64,000 bases of DNA from Alistipes dispar (GCF_006542685.1 NZ_AP019736.1:1770001-1834000), one strand, 5' to 3'. Shown: positions 49,126 to 57,361, counted from the first letter of the stretch. Notes: generated by a model not told the origin, from the letters alone. A program made the numbers and translations.

Positions 49126-49137
49126 AACGAACGTTTT
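49126..49137 (-). repeat. Right inverted repeat of the invertible segment
   Basis: AACGAACGTTTT, the exact complement of 48977-48988, 8 bases beyond the -7 box of the enclosed promoter. Confidence 0.8.
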
Positions 49138-49154
49138 TCCGCCGTCTGCATTTC

Positions 49155-49409
49155 ATGTCGTCCGGGATCGAAGCGGTCCGGCGACATCGCCCGGGCGTGC
49201 AAGGCGTGATACGGTTGTATTTTCCTGATTTTCATCGTCTCCGGGTTCGGAGAAAACTTGGCGGGCGTTTTGTGGCGTGTTTCGCGTATCCGTGGGAAGA
49301 CTTGGAGATTCGGTTTGACCGTGTGAGAAGTGGGCGTTTGTGTTTTGGAACAATGTCCGCATTCGTAAATGGGATGTACCTTACTTCGTTTTACGATCGT
49401 GGGCCTTAA
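49155..49409 (+). CDS. Short ORF downstream of the outward-facing promoter (uncertain)
   Basis: An 84-codon frame starts about 31 bases after the expected transcription start and stops 5 bases before a perfect bidirectional terminator, so a defined transcript of about 320 bases is predicted. The translated protein (rich in Arg, Gly and Phe, no signal peptide) resembles nothing I recognise and could be chance. The transcript may instead be a non-coding RNA, or simply the harmless product of the promoter in its OFF orientation. Confidence 0.3.
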   Translation: MSSGIEAVRRHRPGVQGVIRLYFPDFHRLRVRRKLGGRFVACFAYPWEDLEIRFDRVRSGRLCFGTMSAFVNGMYLTSFYDRGP

Positions 49410-49414
49410 TGTAT

Positions 49415-49447
49415 AAAACCCTGCAAATATATAATTTGCAGGGTTTT
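49415..49447. terminator. Bidirectional intrinsic terminator
   Basis: AAAACCCTGCAAAT pairs with ATTTGCAGGGTTTT (49415-49428 with 49434-49447), a 14-bp stem with a 5-base loop and T-runs on both strands. It can end the rightward transcript from the invertible promoter and the leftward tRNA-Ser(GGA) transcript. Confidence 0.88.
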
Positions 49448-49465
49448 GCTTCTGTTCGTGTCACT

Positions 49466-49556
49466 TGGCGGAGAGAAGGGGATTCGAACCCCTGAAACAC
49501 TTTTGATGTTTACTCGCTTTCCAGGCGGGCCAGTTCAACCACTCCTGCATCTCTCC
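49466..49556 (-). tRNA. tRNA-Ser (anticodon GGA)
   Basis: The cloverleaf reads from 49556: acceptor GGAGAGA/TCTCTCC, D-arm CAG/CTG, anticodon loop CTGGAAA (GGA), a long class II variable arm (AAACA/TGTTT) and T-arm GGGGTTCGAATCCCC. The 3' CCA is encoded (plus-strand TGG at 49466-49468). The anticodon stem CCCGC/GCGAG has one C-A mismatch at 28-42. Confidence 0.93.
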
Positions 49557-49567
49557 GAAAACGCCCC

Positions 49568-49599
49568 CAAAAGTACGCAATATTTCCCGATTCTGCAAA
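49568..49599 (-). promoter_or_regulatory. Promoter of tRNA-Ser(GGA)
   Basis: Minus-strand TTTG (49599 to 49596), a 20-base spacer and TACTTTTG (49575 to 49568) lie just upstream of the tRNA. Confidence 0.8.
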
Positions 49600-50161
49600 T
49601 GACGGCCGTTTTTTCTCCTTTCGGGATCCGGGTGTCCGCTCCGTTTCGGTCCGGTGGTGTCTTGCCCTCCGCTCCGTTTGCGGCCCGTTTGCCGTCCCCG
49701 GAAGGAACCGGATCTCTGCCGATTCCGGGGAAACGAAAACGGGACGACCCGCGGACCTTCCGTTTTCCAGGCGGAGAGAGGCAGCATCGTTGGACTGGCT
49801 CACACCAGTATCTACCGACTATGTACTATATCGGTTGGAGCGTATCGCCGAACAGATACCGCACGTGCGTCCGGTATCATTCTCTTTTTGGAAGCAAACC
49901 TCTTCCGAGCCGGTCTTCCGGTGGCAGGCGATAGTGTTCCGCTGTCGTCTCTTGTCCTGTTTACTTGCAGGAAGGAGGAATAAAGATAGCGCTGTTGAAA
50001 AGAGAATGCAACGTTGTCGCTTTTCCCAACGTATCGGGCGAATCTGGGTTAGCGATTTTATGGCTAAATATTCGGCTTAAATAAAGCGCAATACCTTGTA
50101 CGGCCTCGCCGGAATTTCTGAAAAGTGCCTCCGGAGGGGTTGTATAGTTTGTCTTTGAATT
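49600..50161. other. Non-coding interval between tRNA-Ser(GGA) and the GH18 gene
   Basis: About 560 bases with no recognisable gene. Base composition shifts from GC-rich near the tRNA to mixed or AT-rich near 49980-50160. Frames of up to about 160 codons exist but lack family resemblance and look accidental. Confidence 0.5.
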
Positions 50162-51196
50162 TTAGCGTCCGAGGAGTTCTCCTGCAACCGTACGTGTGAG
50201 ACTCATGCTGTCGTCATCAAGTTCACTGCGCCAGTACATGCCGCCTCTGAGACCTTTTTCCTTGATATAGTCACATTTGATTTTCAACGATTTCGGATTT
50301 TCATATCCGACGATGAGGGTGCCGAGACTGTCAACGATATAAGGAACGCAAGCTATCGAGTCCCAGCGCTCTTCCATGCCCTCGGCCGCCAGATTGCGGT
50401 TCACGATATCGCGGTAATCGGTCCAACCCTTGAAATCCTTGTCGTTACCGCGACCGTAGAACGCAAGGCCGAGAACCATGTCCTTGTAGTCAAGACCTTT
50501 TGTTAGGAAAGAGTCGATTGACTCCTCAATCGTCGAAACTCCGGCCAGCTCCGAGCGGCGCAACGCAGTGTGATGATAGGGAGCCTGCCAGCCCATGTCG
50601 TAGGTCATCAGATTGACATAATCAAGATATTTCATCGCTTCGCGCATGTCGAAACCGTTGCCGAAAAAGCCTGCTGCAGCCGAAACCACTTTATCTCTGC
50701 CGAGTGCGTTGCGAACGTCGCTGAAAAGACGGATGTAGTTGGCCTGCTCTTCTTCATTGGCCGGAAACTCCCAGTCGAAATCAACCCCGTCGAGTTCATA
50801 TTTGTCCACAATGCGTTTACAGTCAGCTGCAAATGCCAGACGAAGCGAATCACGGCCTGTCATCTCTGCCCATCCAGATTCGGCTCCTGCGCCACCCATC
50901 GAAAGTATGACTTTAAGTGCCGGATTCTCTTTTTTGAGATTGAGTATCCGCTGAAGGCGGGGTATGTTGTTGATCTGTACGCCATCGTGGGTCCGATTGG
51001 GGATGGCGGCAAGATAATTTATGGCGGTCACCATATTGGCTGGCGGCAGTTTGCCCTCTTCTTGCCACACGTAGGCGATACATTCGTATTCGGGTTCGGC
51101 GGCCTTTCCTGAAGTCCTTTTGCACGAAACCGCGGCACCCATGAGAACAAGTGCAGCGAAGCCGATCGAAATCTTTTTTATCTTTACATTCATCAT
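50162..51196 (-). CDS. Glycoside hydrolase family 18 lipoprotein (chitinase / endo-GlcNAcase-like)
   Basis: The protein has 344 residues with a lipobox AAVSC (Cys25). The GH18 barrel motifs are clear: SMGG (99-102) and LDGVDFDWE (135-143), with Glu143 as the acid/base and two Asp for substrate-assisted catalysis. Later strands carry MTYDMG and GMYWRSELDD. It would cleave chitin-like or N-glycan GlcNAc linkages at the surface. Codon use is visibly less GC-rich than the neighbours and the gene sits alone between two tRNA-Ser genes, which suggests transfer. No SusC/SusD pair is adjacent. Confidence 0.9.
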   Translation of the reverse strand: MMNVKIKKISIGFAALVLMGAAVSCKRTSGKAAEPEYECIAYVWQEEGKLPPANMVTAINYLAAIPNRTHDGVQINNIPRLQRILNLKKENPALKVILSMGGAGAESGWAEMTGRDSLRLAFAADCKRIVDKYELDGVDFDWEFPANEEEQANYIRLFSDVRNALGRDKVVSAAAGFFGNGFDMREAMKYLDYVNLMTYDMGWQAPYHHTALRRSELAGVSTIEESIDSFLTKGLDYKDMVLGLAFYGRGNDKDFKGWTDYRDIVNRNLAAEGMEERWDSIACVPYIVDSLGTLIVGYENPKSLKIKCDYIKEKGLRGGMYWRSELDDDSMSLTRTVAGELLGR

Positions 51197-51297
51197 TAAT
51201 GTATTATATCGGTTAAATTTATTCGTCTAAACCGAAAAATGCACGAACCGCTGCGTATGCAAACCGTATGTTGTAGGGATGGAATTCGGTGTAAACA

Positions 51298-51339
51298 AGA
51301 CACTCGGTTTTACATTATTTGATGTAAAACCGAGTGTCT
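51298..51339 (-). terminator. Hairpin downstream of tRNA-Ser(CGA)
   Basis: An 18-bp perfect stem (51298-51315 with 51322-51339) with a 6-base loop lies 33 bases after the tRNA 3' end. The following minus-strand sequence is TTGTTT, a weak T-tract. Confidence 0.7.
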
Positions 51340-51372
51340 GTTTCGCAATTTGCTGATTTTTAGCGTTTATTG

Positions 51373-51459
51373 CGGAGAGAGAGGGATTCGAACCCCCGGT
51401 ACAGTTGCCCGTACACCGCATTTCGAGTGCGGCCCGATCGACCACTCCGGCATCTCTCC
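51373..51459 (-). tRNA. tRNA-Ser (anticodon CGA)
   Basis: Read from 51459: acceptor GGAGAGA/TCTCTCC, anticodon stem CCGCA/TGCGG with loop CTCGAAA (CGA), a long variable arm (TGTACGGGCAACTGTAC) and T-arm GGGGGTTCGAATCCCTC. The 3' CCA is not encoded (GCAA follows), unlike the other tRNA-Ser. Confidence 0.93.
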
Positions 51460-51496
51460 TTGAAGATCGTTCCCCGAAACCATCGTTTTGGGACTG

Positions 51497-51504
51497 CAAA
51501 TATA
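51497..51504 (-). promoter_or_regulatory. -7 element for tRNA-Ser(CGA)
   Basis: Minus-strand TATATTTG fits TAnnTTTG, 38 bases upstream of the tRNA; no clear -33 box. Confidence 0.55.
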
Positions 51505-51596
51505 GACATATTTTTTATATCCGCGCATTTTCGGGCGGAAAAAATTGCGTCCGGGCGAAAAAAAAGCTCCGGACGGGGGCGTTTGCCCGCCCCGGG

Positions 51597-51629
51597 TTGC
51601 TTCCGGTTCCGGAATAATTCCTATCTTTG
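51597..51629 (+). promoter_or_regulatory. Promoter of the Trp-rich lipoprotein gene
   Basis: TTG (51597-51599) and TATCTTTG (51622-51629), with a 22-base spacer. The leader to the ATG at 51763 is about 127 bases and contains no gene; the 303-base interval 51460-51762 holds only this and the divergent tRNA promoter. Confidence 0.6.
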
Positions 51630-51762
51630 TCCCGAAAGGACCGCCTGCCGGGAGCAGTATTTCGCCGCCGGGAGCATTTATTGAACAGGGGAGCGACAGG
51701 AATACTAAAACCGGTACGGTTTTCGTTTTCTCCGAAAGAACCCACGCAAATCGAAGTGTGTT

Positions 51763-52893
51763 ATGAAAACGTTGAATCTTTGGATCGGGGCCTTCCTGGC
51801 GGCCGCGGGGCTTGCGGGCTGTTCGTCGGCCTATTACGCCTCTTCGGGATACGCCTCCGACGACCTCTATGCCCTGCACGACCGGACGCAGATCGCCCGT
51901 AAGCAGCAGGCGCAGGCCGAGGCTCGCAAGGCCGCGGCCGAAGCGCGCCGCGCCGAATGGGAGGCCCGGCTGGCCGAAGCCGAGGCCGCAGCCGCCGAAA
52001 ACGGATATTACGAATACGACGCCAATCCCTACCGGAGCGTGCTGGCCGACGATTACGAGAGCGCCTATGCCCGCCGGCTGCGCGGCTTCGAGTCGCCGTC
52101 GTACAACATGCCCTCGAGCTATATCAACGCCCGTTACAGCCGGGCGTTCGACTACGTTTCCGCCTACGATCCGGCCTTCTATAACGTGATCGTGATGGGC
52201 GACGAGGTGTGGGTCGAGCCCAAATACATTACCTCCATGTTCGGTACGTGGGGGCGGCCCGTCGTCTTCCTCGATCCGTGGTATTACGGCTGGAGTACGC
52301 CCGGACTGTCCTTCTCGATCGGCAGTTGGGGCTGGAGTTTCGGCTGGAACTCGTGGTACAGTCCCTGGTACAGCCCGTGGCACGGTCCGTGGTACGGCTC
52401 CTGGTACAATCCGTGGTGGGGGCCGTCGTGGGGCTGGGGTCCCGGCTGGCACGGCCACCCGCATTGGGGCGGCTGGGGCCCGGGCTGGGGGCCCGGCTGG
52501 GGACCGGTCCACCATTACGATCCGAACCGTCCCAATATCGTGCATCGTCCGAGTCGTCCGCCCCGTTCGCAGACGTTCGGAGGTGGTTCGGGGTCGAATA
52601 TCAACCGGGGCTCGGGCGGCGGCCGCACGTGGCAGTCGGGGGTCTATCAGGGCGGTAACCGCGGCGGCCGCGGCAATTCGTCCCGCGGGACGGTCGGCCG
52701 GAACGACCGGAGCGACAATCCCTTCGACTGGCGGAGCGGCTCCTCGAACAGCGACCGCACGGGTAACCGGCGCGCCCCGTCGAGCGGCAGTTTCGGCGGC
52801 AGCCGCGGCGGCTCTTTCGGCGGCGGAGGCGGATTTTCGGGAGGCGGTTCGCGCAGCGGCGGCTCGACGGGTTCGAGTTCGCGCGGCCGATAG
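51763..52893 (+). CDS. Trp/Gly/Tyr-rich lipoprotein of unknown function
   Basis: The protein has 376 residues with a lipobox LAGC (Cys20). Residues 45-80 form an Ala/Glu/Arg/Gln-rich helix, probably a coiled coil. Residues 171-250 contain 19 Trp in units such as WYSPWYSPWHGPWYG and GWGPGWGPGWGP. The tail (260-376) is Gly/Ser/Arg-rich and disordered-looking. Similar proteins occur as hypotheticals in Bacteroidetes. An outer-membrane or surface structural role is a guess. The porin gene starts 38 bases after its stop, so the two are probably co-transcribed. Confidence 0.7.
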   Translation: MKTLNLWIGAFLAAAGLAGCSSAYYASSGYASDDLYALHDRTQIARKQQAQAEARKAAAEARRAEWEARLAEAEAAAAENGYYEYDANPYRSVLADDYESAYARRLRGFESPSYNMPSSYINARYSRAFDYVSAYDPAFYNVIVMGDEVWVEPKYITSMFGTWGRPVVFLDPWYYGWSTPGLSFSIGSWGWSFGWNSWYSPWYSPWHGPWYGSWYNPWWGPSWGWGPGWHGHPHWGGWGPGWGPGWGPVHHYDPNRPNIVHRPSRPPRSQTFGGGSGSNINRGSGGGRTWQSGVYQGGNRGGRGNSSRGTVGRNDRSDNPFDWRSGSSNSDRTGNRRAPSSGSFGGSRGGSFGGGGGFSGGGSRSGGSTGSSSRGR

Positions 52894-52931
52894 GGTGTCC
52901 GCTTTGATTGTCAAACGAAAACACGAGCATT

Positions 52932-54692
52932 ATGAAACGTTCGATTCTGACGGCCAGCGCCGCGCTCCTGCTCTGCGGGAAGCTCGCGGCGCAGACCCCC
53001 CCCCAATACGAGTTCGGCGGACTGGCGATGAGCGCCGACGCCCTGTCCACTGCCGATCTGTTCTCGCTTTCGCAGCAGAGTTTCAATTTCGGCACGGCGC
53101 GGTCGATGGCCATGGGCGGCGCGTTCACGTCGCTGGGGGCCGACCAGGCTTCGATGGTCATCAATCCGGCCGGCCTGGGCATGTATAACCGCGGCGAAAT
53201 CGCCGTAACGCCGATGATGACCTTTTCGCGGGCCGAAACGCCCGCGGGTCTGACTCCCTCGGGGGCCATGCCTTTCCGGAGCAACGGAAAGAACCGCTTC
53301 GCCTTGGGCAATATCGGCGGGGTCTTCAACGTGTACGAGGGGACCGGGCGGCTGCTGAGCGTGAATTTCGGCGTCGGCTACAACCGGCTGGCCGACTACA
53401 ATTACAGCTATTCGTTCGAGTTCGCAGGCAGCAACCGGACCTCCTCCATCGCCGACGCCTTCGCCGTGCAGCTCGAGGCGGGCGGCGCCTATGTGGACGA
53501 CAACGGCACGATCGCCATGAAGCGGGACGGCTGGACGGCCACCGACTGGCGGATCGACCCCTTCTTCTGGCCTGCCGTGGGAGCCTACAAGACCTACCTG
53601 GTGGATTACGACCGGACCGACAAGTTGTGGTATCCCGGCGAGATCGGCGATAACGCCACGGTGAACGGCGGCGCTTCGGTGCGGAGCATCGGATCGGCCG
53701 GCGAGTTCGATATCTCGATGGGCGCCAATCTGAACAACAAGCTCTATTTCGGCTTCACGCTCGGAATACAGAGCATCTACCAGAAGAAGAGCATCTATTA
53801 CGGGGAGGGGTATAACTACGGCGGCGGCAACGGTTACAACCTCGACCAGGGCGGCGAGTATGCGGTCGATCGCAACGGCAATCCGCTTGCGAATGTCATG
53901 CAGTCGATGGGAATGACGCAGACGGCGACCGTGGAGGGCGCGGGCGTCAATTTCAAGCTCGGCGTCGTTTACAGTCCGGTTCCGAATCTGCGGCTGGGCA
54001 TGGCGTTCCATACGCCGACGTTCTATTCGCTCGACAGGCGCTACGGGATGTCCATGTCCACCGCCTCGATCGGCGCCACGTCCGAGACCGATCCGCGTCC
54101 GCACGACTACACGTCGGACACCGCTTCGGACATTCTGGAGGACTCGGGCGACTCGGGCTGGGAGTTCGTCTCGCCTTCGCGCCTGATGTTCGGCGCCTCC
54201 TACACGTTCGGCGACGTGGCGATCGTGTCGGTCGATTACGAGCGGGACTGGTACAACGGCATCCGCGTGAAGAACATGCCCTATCTGGCTTACGGGCCCG
54301 CGGCGTCGGACTTCAAGCAGGACATGAAGTATTATTTCAAGGGATCGAACACCGTGCGTGCCGGCGTGGAGGTGCGGCCGCTGCCGATGCTCTCCGTGCG
54401 CGCAGGATTCGGATACAACGGTTCGATGCTGCGCGACGAGCGGACGATCCTCTCCTCTCCGGCGGTCGCCGAGACGACCTACTACACGGCCGGTCTGGGT
54501 TTCTCGCTCTCGCGGTCGGTTTACCTCGACGTGGCCTATTGCTACGTGAAGGACACGACGACGCCCTACATGCTCTTCTACGGCAACCGGTATGCGGACG
54601 ATGAGGCGAAGACGGAGATTTACCAGAGCGAGGTCTATACCACCGACTTCACGCGTCACAACGTGGCGCTGACGCTCGGTTTCAGGTTCTGA
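52932..54692 (+). CDS. OmpP1/FadL/TodX-type outer-membrane transport protein with C9 tract
   Basis: The protein has 586 residues. A signal peptide (1-20) precedes NFGTARSMAMGGAFTSLGAD and INPAGLGMYNRGEI, the signature start of Bacteroidetes FadL-like porins, followed by many aromatic beta-strands ending LTLGFRF. Such barrels import hydrophobic compounds. Codons 22-25 (Thr-Pro-Pro-Gln) contain nine C in a row (52996-53004), immediately after the signal peptide; a one-base change would abolish the product. The ATG at 52932 was preferred over an upstream frame start because it begins the signal peptide. Confidence 0.82.
   Translation: MKRSILTASAALLLCGKLAAQTPPQYEFGGLAMSADALSTADLFSLSQQSFNFGTARSMAMGGAFTSLGADQASMVINPAGLGMYNRGEIAVTPMMTFSRAETPAGLTPSGAMPFRSNGKNRFALGNIGGVFNVYEGTGRLLSVNFGVGYNRLADYNYSYSFEFAGSNRTSSIADAFAVQLEAGGAYVDDNGTIAMKRDGWTATDWRIDPFFWPAVGAYKTYLVDYDRTDKLWYPGEIGDNATVNGGASVRSIGSAGEFDISMGANLNNKLYFGFTLGIQSIYQKKSIYYGEGYNYGGGNGYNLDQGGEYAVDRNGNPLANVMQSMGMTQTATVEGAGVNFKLGVVYSPVPNLRLGMAFHTPTFYSLDRRYGMSMSTASIGATSETDPRPHDYTSDTASDILEDSGDSGWEFVSPSRLMFGASYTFGDVAIVSVDYERDWYNGIRVKNMPYLAYGPAASDFKQDMKYYFKGSNTVRAGVEVRPLPMLSVRAGFGYNGSMLRDERTILSSPAVAETTYYTAGLGFSLSRSVYLDVAYCYVKDTTTPYMLFYGNRYADDEAKTEIYQSEVYTTDFTRHNVALTLGFRF
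52996..53004. repeat. C9 homopolymer in the porin gene
   Basis: Nine consecutive C at codons 22-25, just past the signal peptide cleavage region. A possible on/off slippage site. Confidence 0.55.
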
Positions 54693-54813
54693 GGCGGGAA
54701 ACGCAGGGTTCCGCTGCCGGGGGTCCGTCCGCTGAGGGCGGACCTTCGTTTCGGAGGGCGGTCTGCGATCGGCGGCGGAGACGGCCGGCGTGGAAATCGT
54801 CCGATTTTTTTAC

Positions 54814-54821
54814 TATATTTG
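54814..54821 (+). promoter_or_regulatory. -7 element of proS
   Basis: TATATTTG fits TAnnTTTG, 32 bases before the proS ATG, in an otherwise AT-rich leader. Confidence 0.55.
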
Positions 54822-54853
54822 CAGTCCGGAACAAACGCAGAAACGAAATAGTT

Positions 54854-56338
54854 ATGGCAAAGGAGCTCAAAGACCTCACCAAGTCGGACGAGAACTACTC
54901 GCAGTGGTACAACGACCTGGTGGTGAAAGCCGGGCTGGCGGAAAACTCCGCCGTCCGCGGTTGCATGGTCATCAAACCCTACGGCTACGCCATCTGGGAG
55001 AAGATGCACGATGCGCTGGACAAGATGTTCAAGGAGACGGGACACCAGAACGCCTACTTCCCGCTCTTCATTCCCAAGTCCTTCTTCTCGAAGGAGGCGC
55101 ACCACGTCGAGGGCTTCGCCAAGGAGTGCGCCGTGGTGACGCACTACCGCCTGAAGAACGATCCCGAGGGCAAGGGGGTCGTCGTGGACCCCGATGCGAA
55201 GCTCGAGGAGGAGCTGATCGTGCGGCCGACGTCGGAGACGATCATCTGGAATACGTACAAGAACTGGATCCAGTCCTACCGCGACCTGCCCATCCTCTGC
55301 AACCAGTGGGCCAACGTCGTGCGGTGGGAGATGCGCACGCGCCTGTTCCTGCGCACGGCCGAGTTCCTCTGGCAGGAGGGGCATACGGCGCACGCCACGC
55401 GCGAGGAGGCCGTGGAGGAGGCCACGAAGATGATCCACGTCTATCGGCGCTTCGCCGAGGAGTGGATGTCGCTGCCGGTGGTCGTGGGCCACAAGTCGCC
55501 CAACGAGCGCTTCGCCGGAGCGGAGGACACGCTCACGATCGAGGCGCTGATGCAGGACGGCAAGGCGTTGCAGAGCGGTACGTCGCATTTTCTGGGGCAG
55601 AACTTCGCCAGGGCGTTCGACGTGCAGTATGTCAATAAGGAGGGCAAGCTCGAATACGTGTGGGCCACTTCGTGGGGCGTCTCGACCCGCCTGATGGGCG
55701 CGCTCATCATGGCTCATTCGGACAACAACGGACTGGTGCTGCCGCCGAAGCTGGCGCCGATCCAGGTGATGATGATCCCGATTTACAAGGGCGCGGATCA
55801 ACTGGCGGAGATACGCGTCCGCTTCGACGCGATCGCCGCGGAGCTGAAGGCGAAGGGAATCAGCGTGAAGATCGACGACCGCGACAACGTCCGCTCGGGC
55901 TTCAAGTTCGCCGAGTACGAGCTCAAGGGCGTGCCCGTGCGGCTGGCGATGGGGCCCCGCGACATGGAGAACGGTACGATCGAGCTGGTCCGCCGCGACA
56001 CGCTCGAGAAGGAGACCGTGCCGCAGGAGGGACTGGCCGGCCGGATCGAGGCGCTGATGGCCGAAATCCAGGCGAATATCTACCGGAAGGCGCTGGCCTA
56101 CCGCGATTCGATGATTACGCGGGTCGATACGTGGGAGGAGTTCAAGCGCGTGCTCGACGAGAAGGGCGGCTTCGTCTCGGCCCATTGGGACGGCACGGCG
56201 GAGACCGAGGTGGCGATCAAGGAGGCCACGAAGGCCACGATCCGCTGCATTCCCGTGGACGCTCCCGACGAGGAGGGCGTGTGCGTCTTCTCCGGGAAAC
56301 CCTCGCACCGCCGCGTGCTCTTCGCGCGGAGCTATTGA
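54854..56338 (+). CDS. proS: Prolyl-tRNA synthetase, archaeal/eukaryotic-like short type
   Basis: The 494-residue class II synthetase charges tRNA-Pro. Motif 2 reads RWEMRTRLFLRTAEFLWQEG, followed by EGHTAHAT, which marks the archaeal/eukaryotic-type ProRS. It lacks the editing insertion (INS) of the E. coli type, and the C-terminal extension ends in a Tyr (LFARSY), a hallmark of this type. It stands alone with a -7 box upstream and a strong terminator downstream. Confidence 0.95.
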   Translation: MAKELKDLTKSDENYSQWYNDLVVKAGLAENSAVRGCMVIKPYGYAIWEKMHDALDKMFKETGHQNAYFPLFIPKSFFSKEAHHVEGFAKECAVVTHYRLKNDPEGKGVVVDPDAKLEEELIVRPTSETIIWNTYKNWIQSYRDLPILCNQWANVVRWEMRTRLFLRTAEFLWQEGHTAHATREEAVEEATKMIHVYRRFAEEWMSLPVVVGHKSPNERFAGAEDTLTIEALMQDGKALQSGTSHFLGQNFARAFDVQYVNKEGKLEYVWATSWGVSTRLMGALIMAHSDNNGLVLPPKLAPIQVMMIPIYKGADQLAEIRVRFDAIAAELKAKGISVKIDDRDNVRSGFKFAEYELKGVPVRLAMGPRDMENGTIELVRRDTLEKETVPQEGLAGRIEALMAEIQANIYRKALAYRDSMITRVDTWEEFKRVLDEKGGFVSAHWDGTAETEVAIKEATKATIRCIPVDAPDEEGVCVFSGKPSHRRVLFARSY

Positions 56339-56353
56339 TCCGCCGGAAGGCTT

Positions 56354-56390
56354 GAAACGTCCGGACGCCTTTTCCGCGTCCGGACGTTTC
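56354..56390 (+). terminator. Intrinsic terminator after proS
   Basis: A 15-bp perfect stem GAAACGTCCGGACGC / GCGTCCGGACGTTTC (56354-56368 with 56376-56390) has a 7-base loop. The T-run is weak. Confidence 0.75.
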
Positions 56391-56449
56391 GTCGGATATT
56401 CCGGAGCGTCCCGCCGCGGGCTCCGGGCAATCGTTATTCCCGTTATGTT

Positions 56450-57361
56450 ATGAAACCGGACATGCAGCCTCGTGCCGAGAGGCGGAAATGCGAAATCTAC
56501 CGGGTGACCTTCGTCGGACTGGCGGTCAATCTGCTGCTGTCGGCGGCCAAGCTCGCCGCGGGCATCGTCGGGCGGAGCGCCGCCATGACCGCCGACGCCG
56601 TGCACTCGTTTTCGGACCTGGCCACCGACGTGGTGGTGATCGCCTTCGCGCGGATTTCGGCCAAACCCCGCGATGCGGGGCACGACTACGGCCACGGCAA
56701 GTACGAGACGCTCGCCACGCTGCTCATCAGTCTGGCGCTGGCGGCCGTGGGCGCGGGGATCCTGCTGTCGGCCGTGCGGTCGATCCGTGCGGTGGCGGAG
56801 GGCGTCGTGCTGCCGCGGCCGGGGGCCGTCGCGCTGGTCGCCGCCGGGGTGTCGGTCGTCGTCAAGGAGATACTCTACCGCTATACGGTCCGTGCGGGGC
56901 GGCGCATCGGCAGCCCGAGCGTCGTGGCGAACGCCTGGCATCACCGCAGCGACGCGCTCTCGTCGCTCGGCACGCTCGCCGGCATCGGCTGCGCCTATTT
57001 TCTGGGCGAGGGGTGGCGCATCGCCGATCCGATCGCCGCGCTCGTCGTCGCGGCGTTCATCTTCCGGATCGCCTTCGGACTGATCCGTTCGGGGCTGGGG
57101 GAGCTGATGGAGCGGTCGCTGCCGCCCGAGACGGAGGAGGAGATCCTGCGCATCGTGACGGCCGATCCCGCCGTGCGCGAGCCGCACAACCTGCGCACGC
57201 GCCGGATCGGAGCCTCGATCGCCGTCGAGGTCCATGTGCGGGTGGACGGCGACATGACGGTGCGGCAGTCCCATGCGCTGACCGAGGAGATCGAACGCCG
57301 CCTGCGCGAGCGGTTCGGCGAAGGGACGATGATCGCCGTGCACGTCGAACCGGTCGGATAG
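56450..57361 (+). CDS. Cation diffusion facilitator family transporter
   Basis: This 303-residue CDF protein exports divalent metals (Zn, Fe, Mn or Co) by proton antiport. Transport-site residues are Asp49 with Asp56 and Asp60 (DAVHSFSDLATD) in helix 2, and His165 with Asp168 (HHRSDALSS) in helix 5. Six helices are followed by a cytoplasmic dimer domain of about 90 residues (EEEILRIVTADPAV to MIAVHVEPVG). Metal specificity cannot be read. No metal regulator is adjacent. Confidence 0.92.
   Translation: MKPDMQPRAERRKCEIYRVTFVGLAVNLLLSAAKLAAGIVGRSAAMTADAVHSFSDLATDVVVIAFARISAKPRDAGHDYGHGKYETLATLLISLALAAVGAGILLSAVRSIRAVAEGVVLPRPGAVALVAAGVSVVVKEILYRYTVRAGRRIGSPSVVANAWHHRSDALSSLGTLAGIGCAYFLGEGWRIADPIAALVVAAFIFRIAFGLIRSGLGELMERSLPPETEEEILRIVTADPAVREPHNLRTRRIGASIAVEVHVRVDGDMTVRQSHALTEEIERRLRERFGEGTMIAVHVEPVG

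Larger units (their letters stand above)
48977..49137. promoter_or_regulatory. Predicted invertible promoter segment (OFF orientation for the fimbria-like operon)
   Basis: Perfect 12-bp inverted repeats AAAACGTTCGTT (48977-48988) and AACGAACGTTTT (49126-49137) bound 161 bases. The core agrees with ARACGTWCGT, remembered as the inverted-repeat consensus of Bacteroides invertible promoters. The segment is AT-rich and contains a single strong promoter (49086-49117) directed to the right, away from the operon at 48916. No leftward TAnnTTTG is present. Inversion would put the -7 box at about 48997-49004, some 75-100 bases before the DUF3575 start. The recombinase is not in the window. Confidence 0.75.

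Noticed and set aside
49446..50080. Plus-strand frames of 96-162 codons between tRNA-Ser(GGA) and GH18
   Set aside because: They begin inside the tRNA or its promoter and lack family resemblance.
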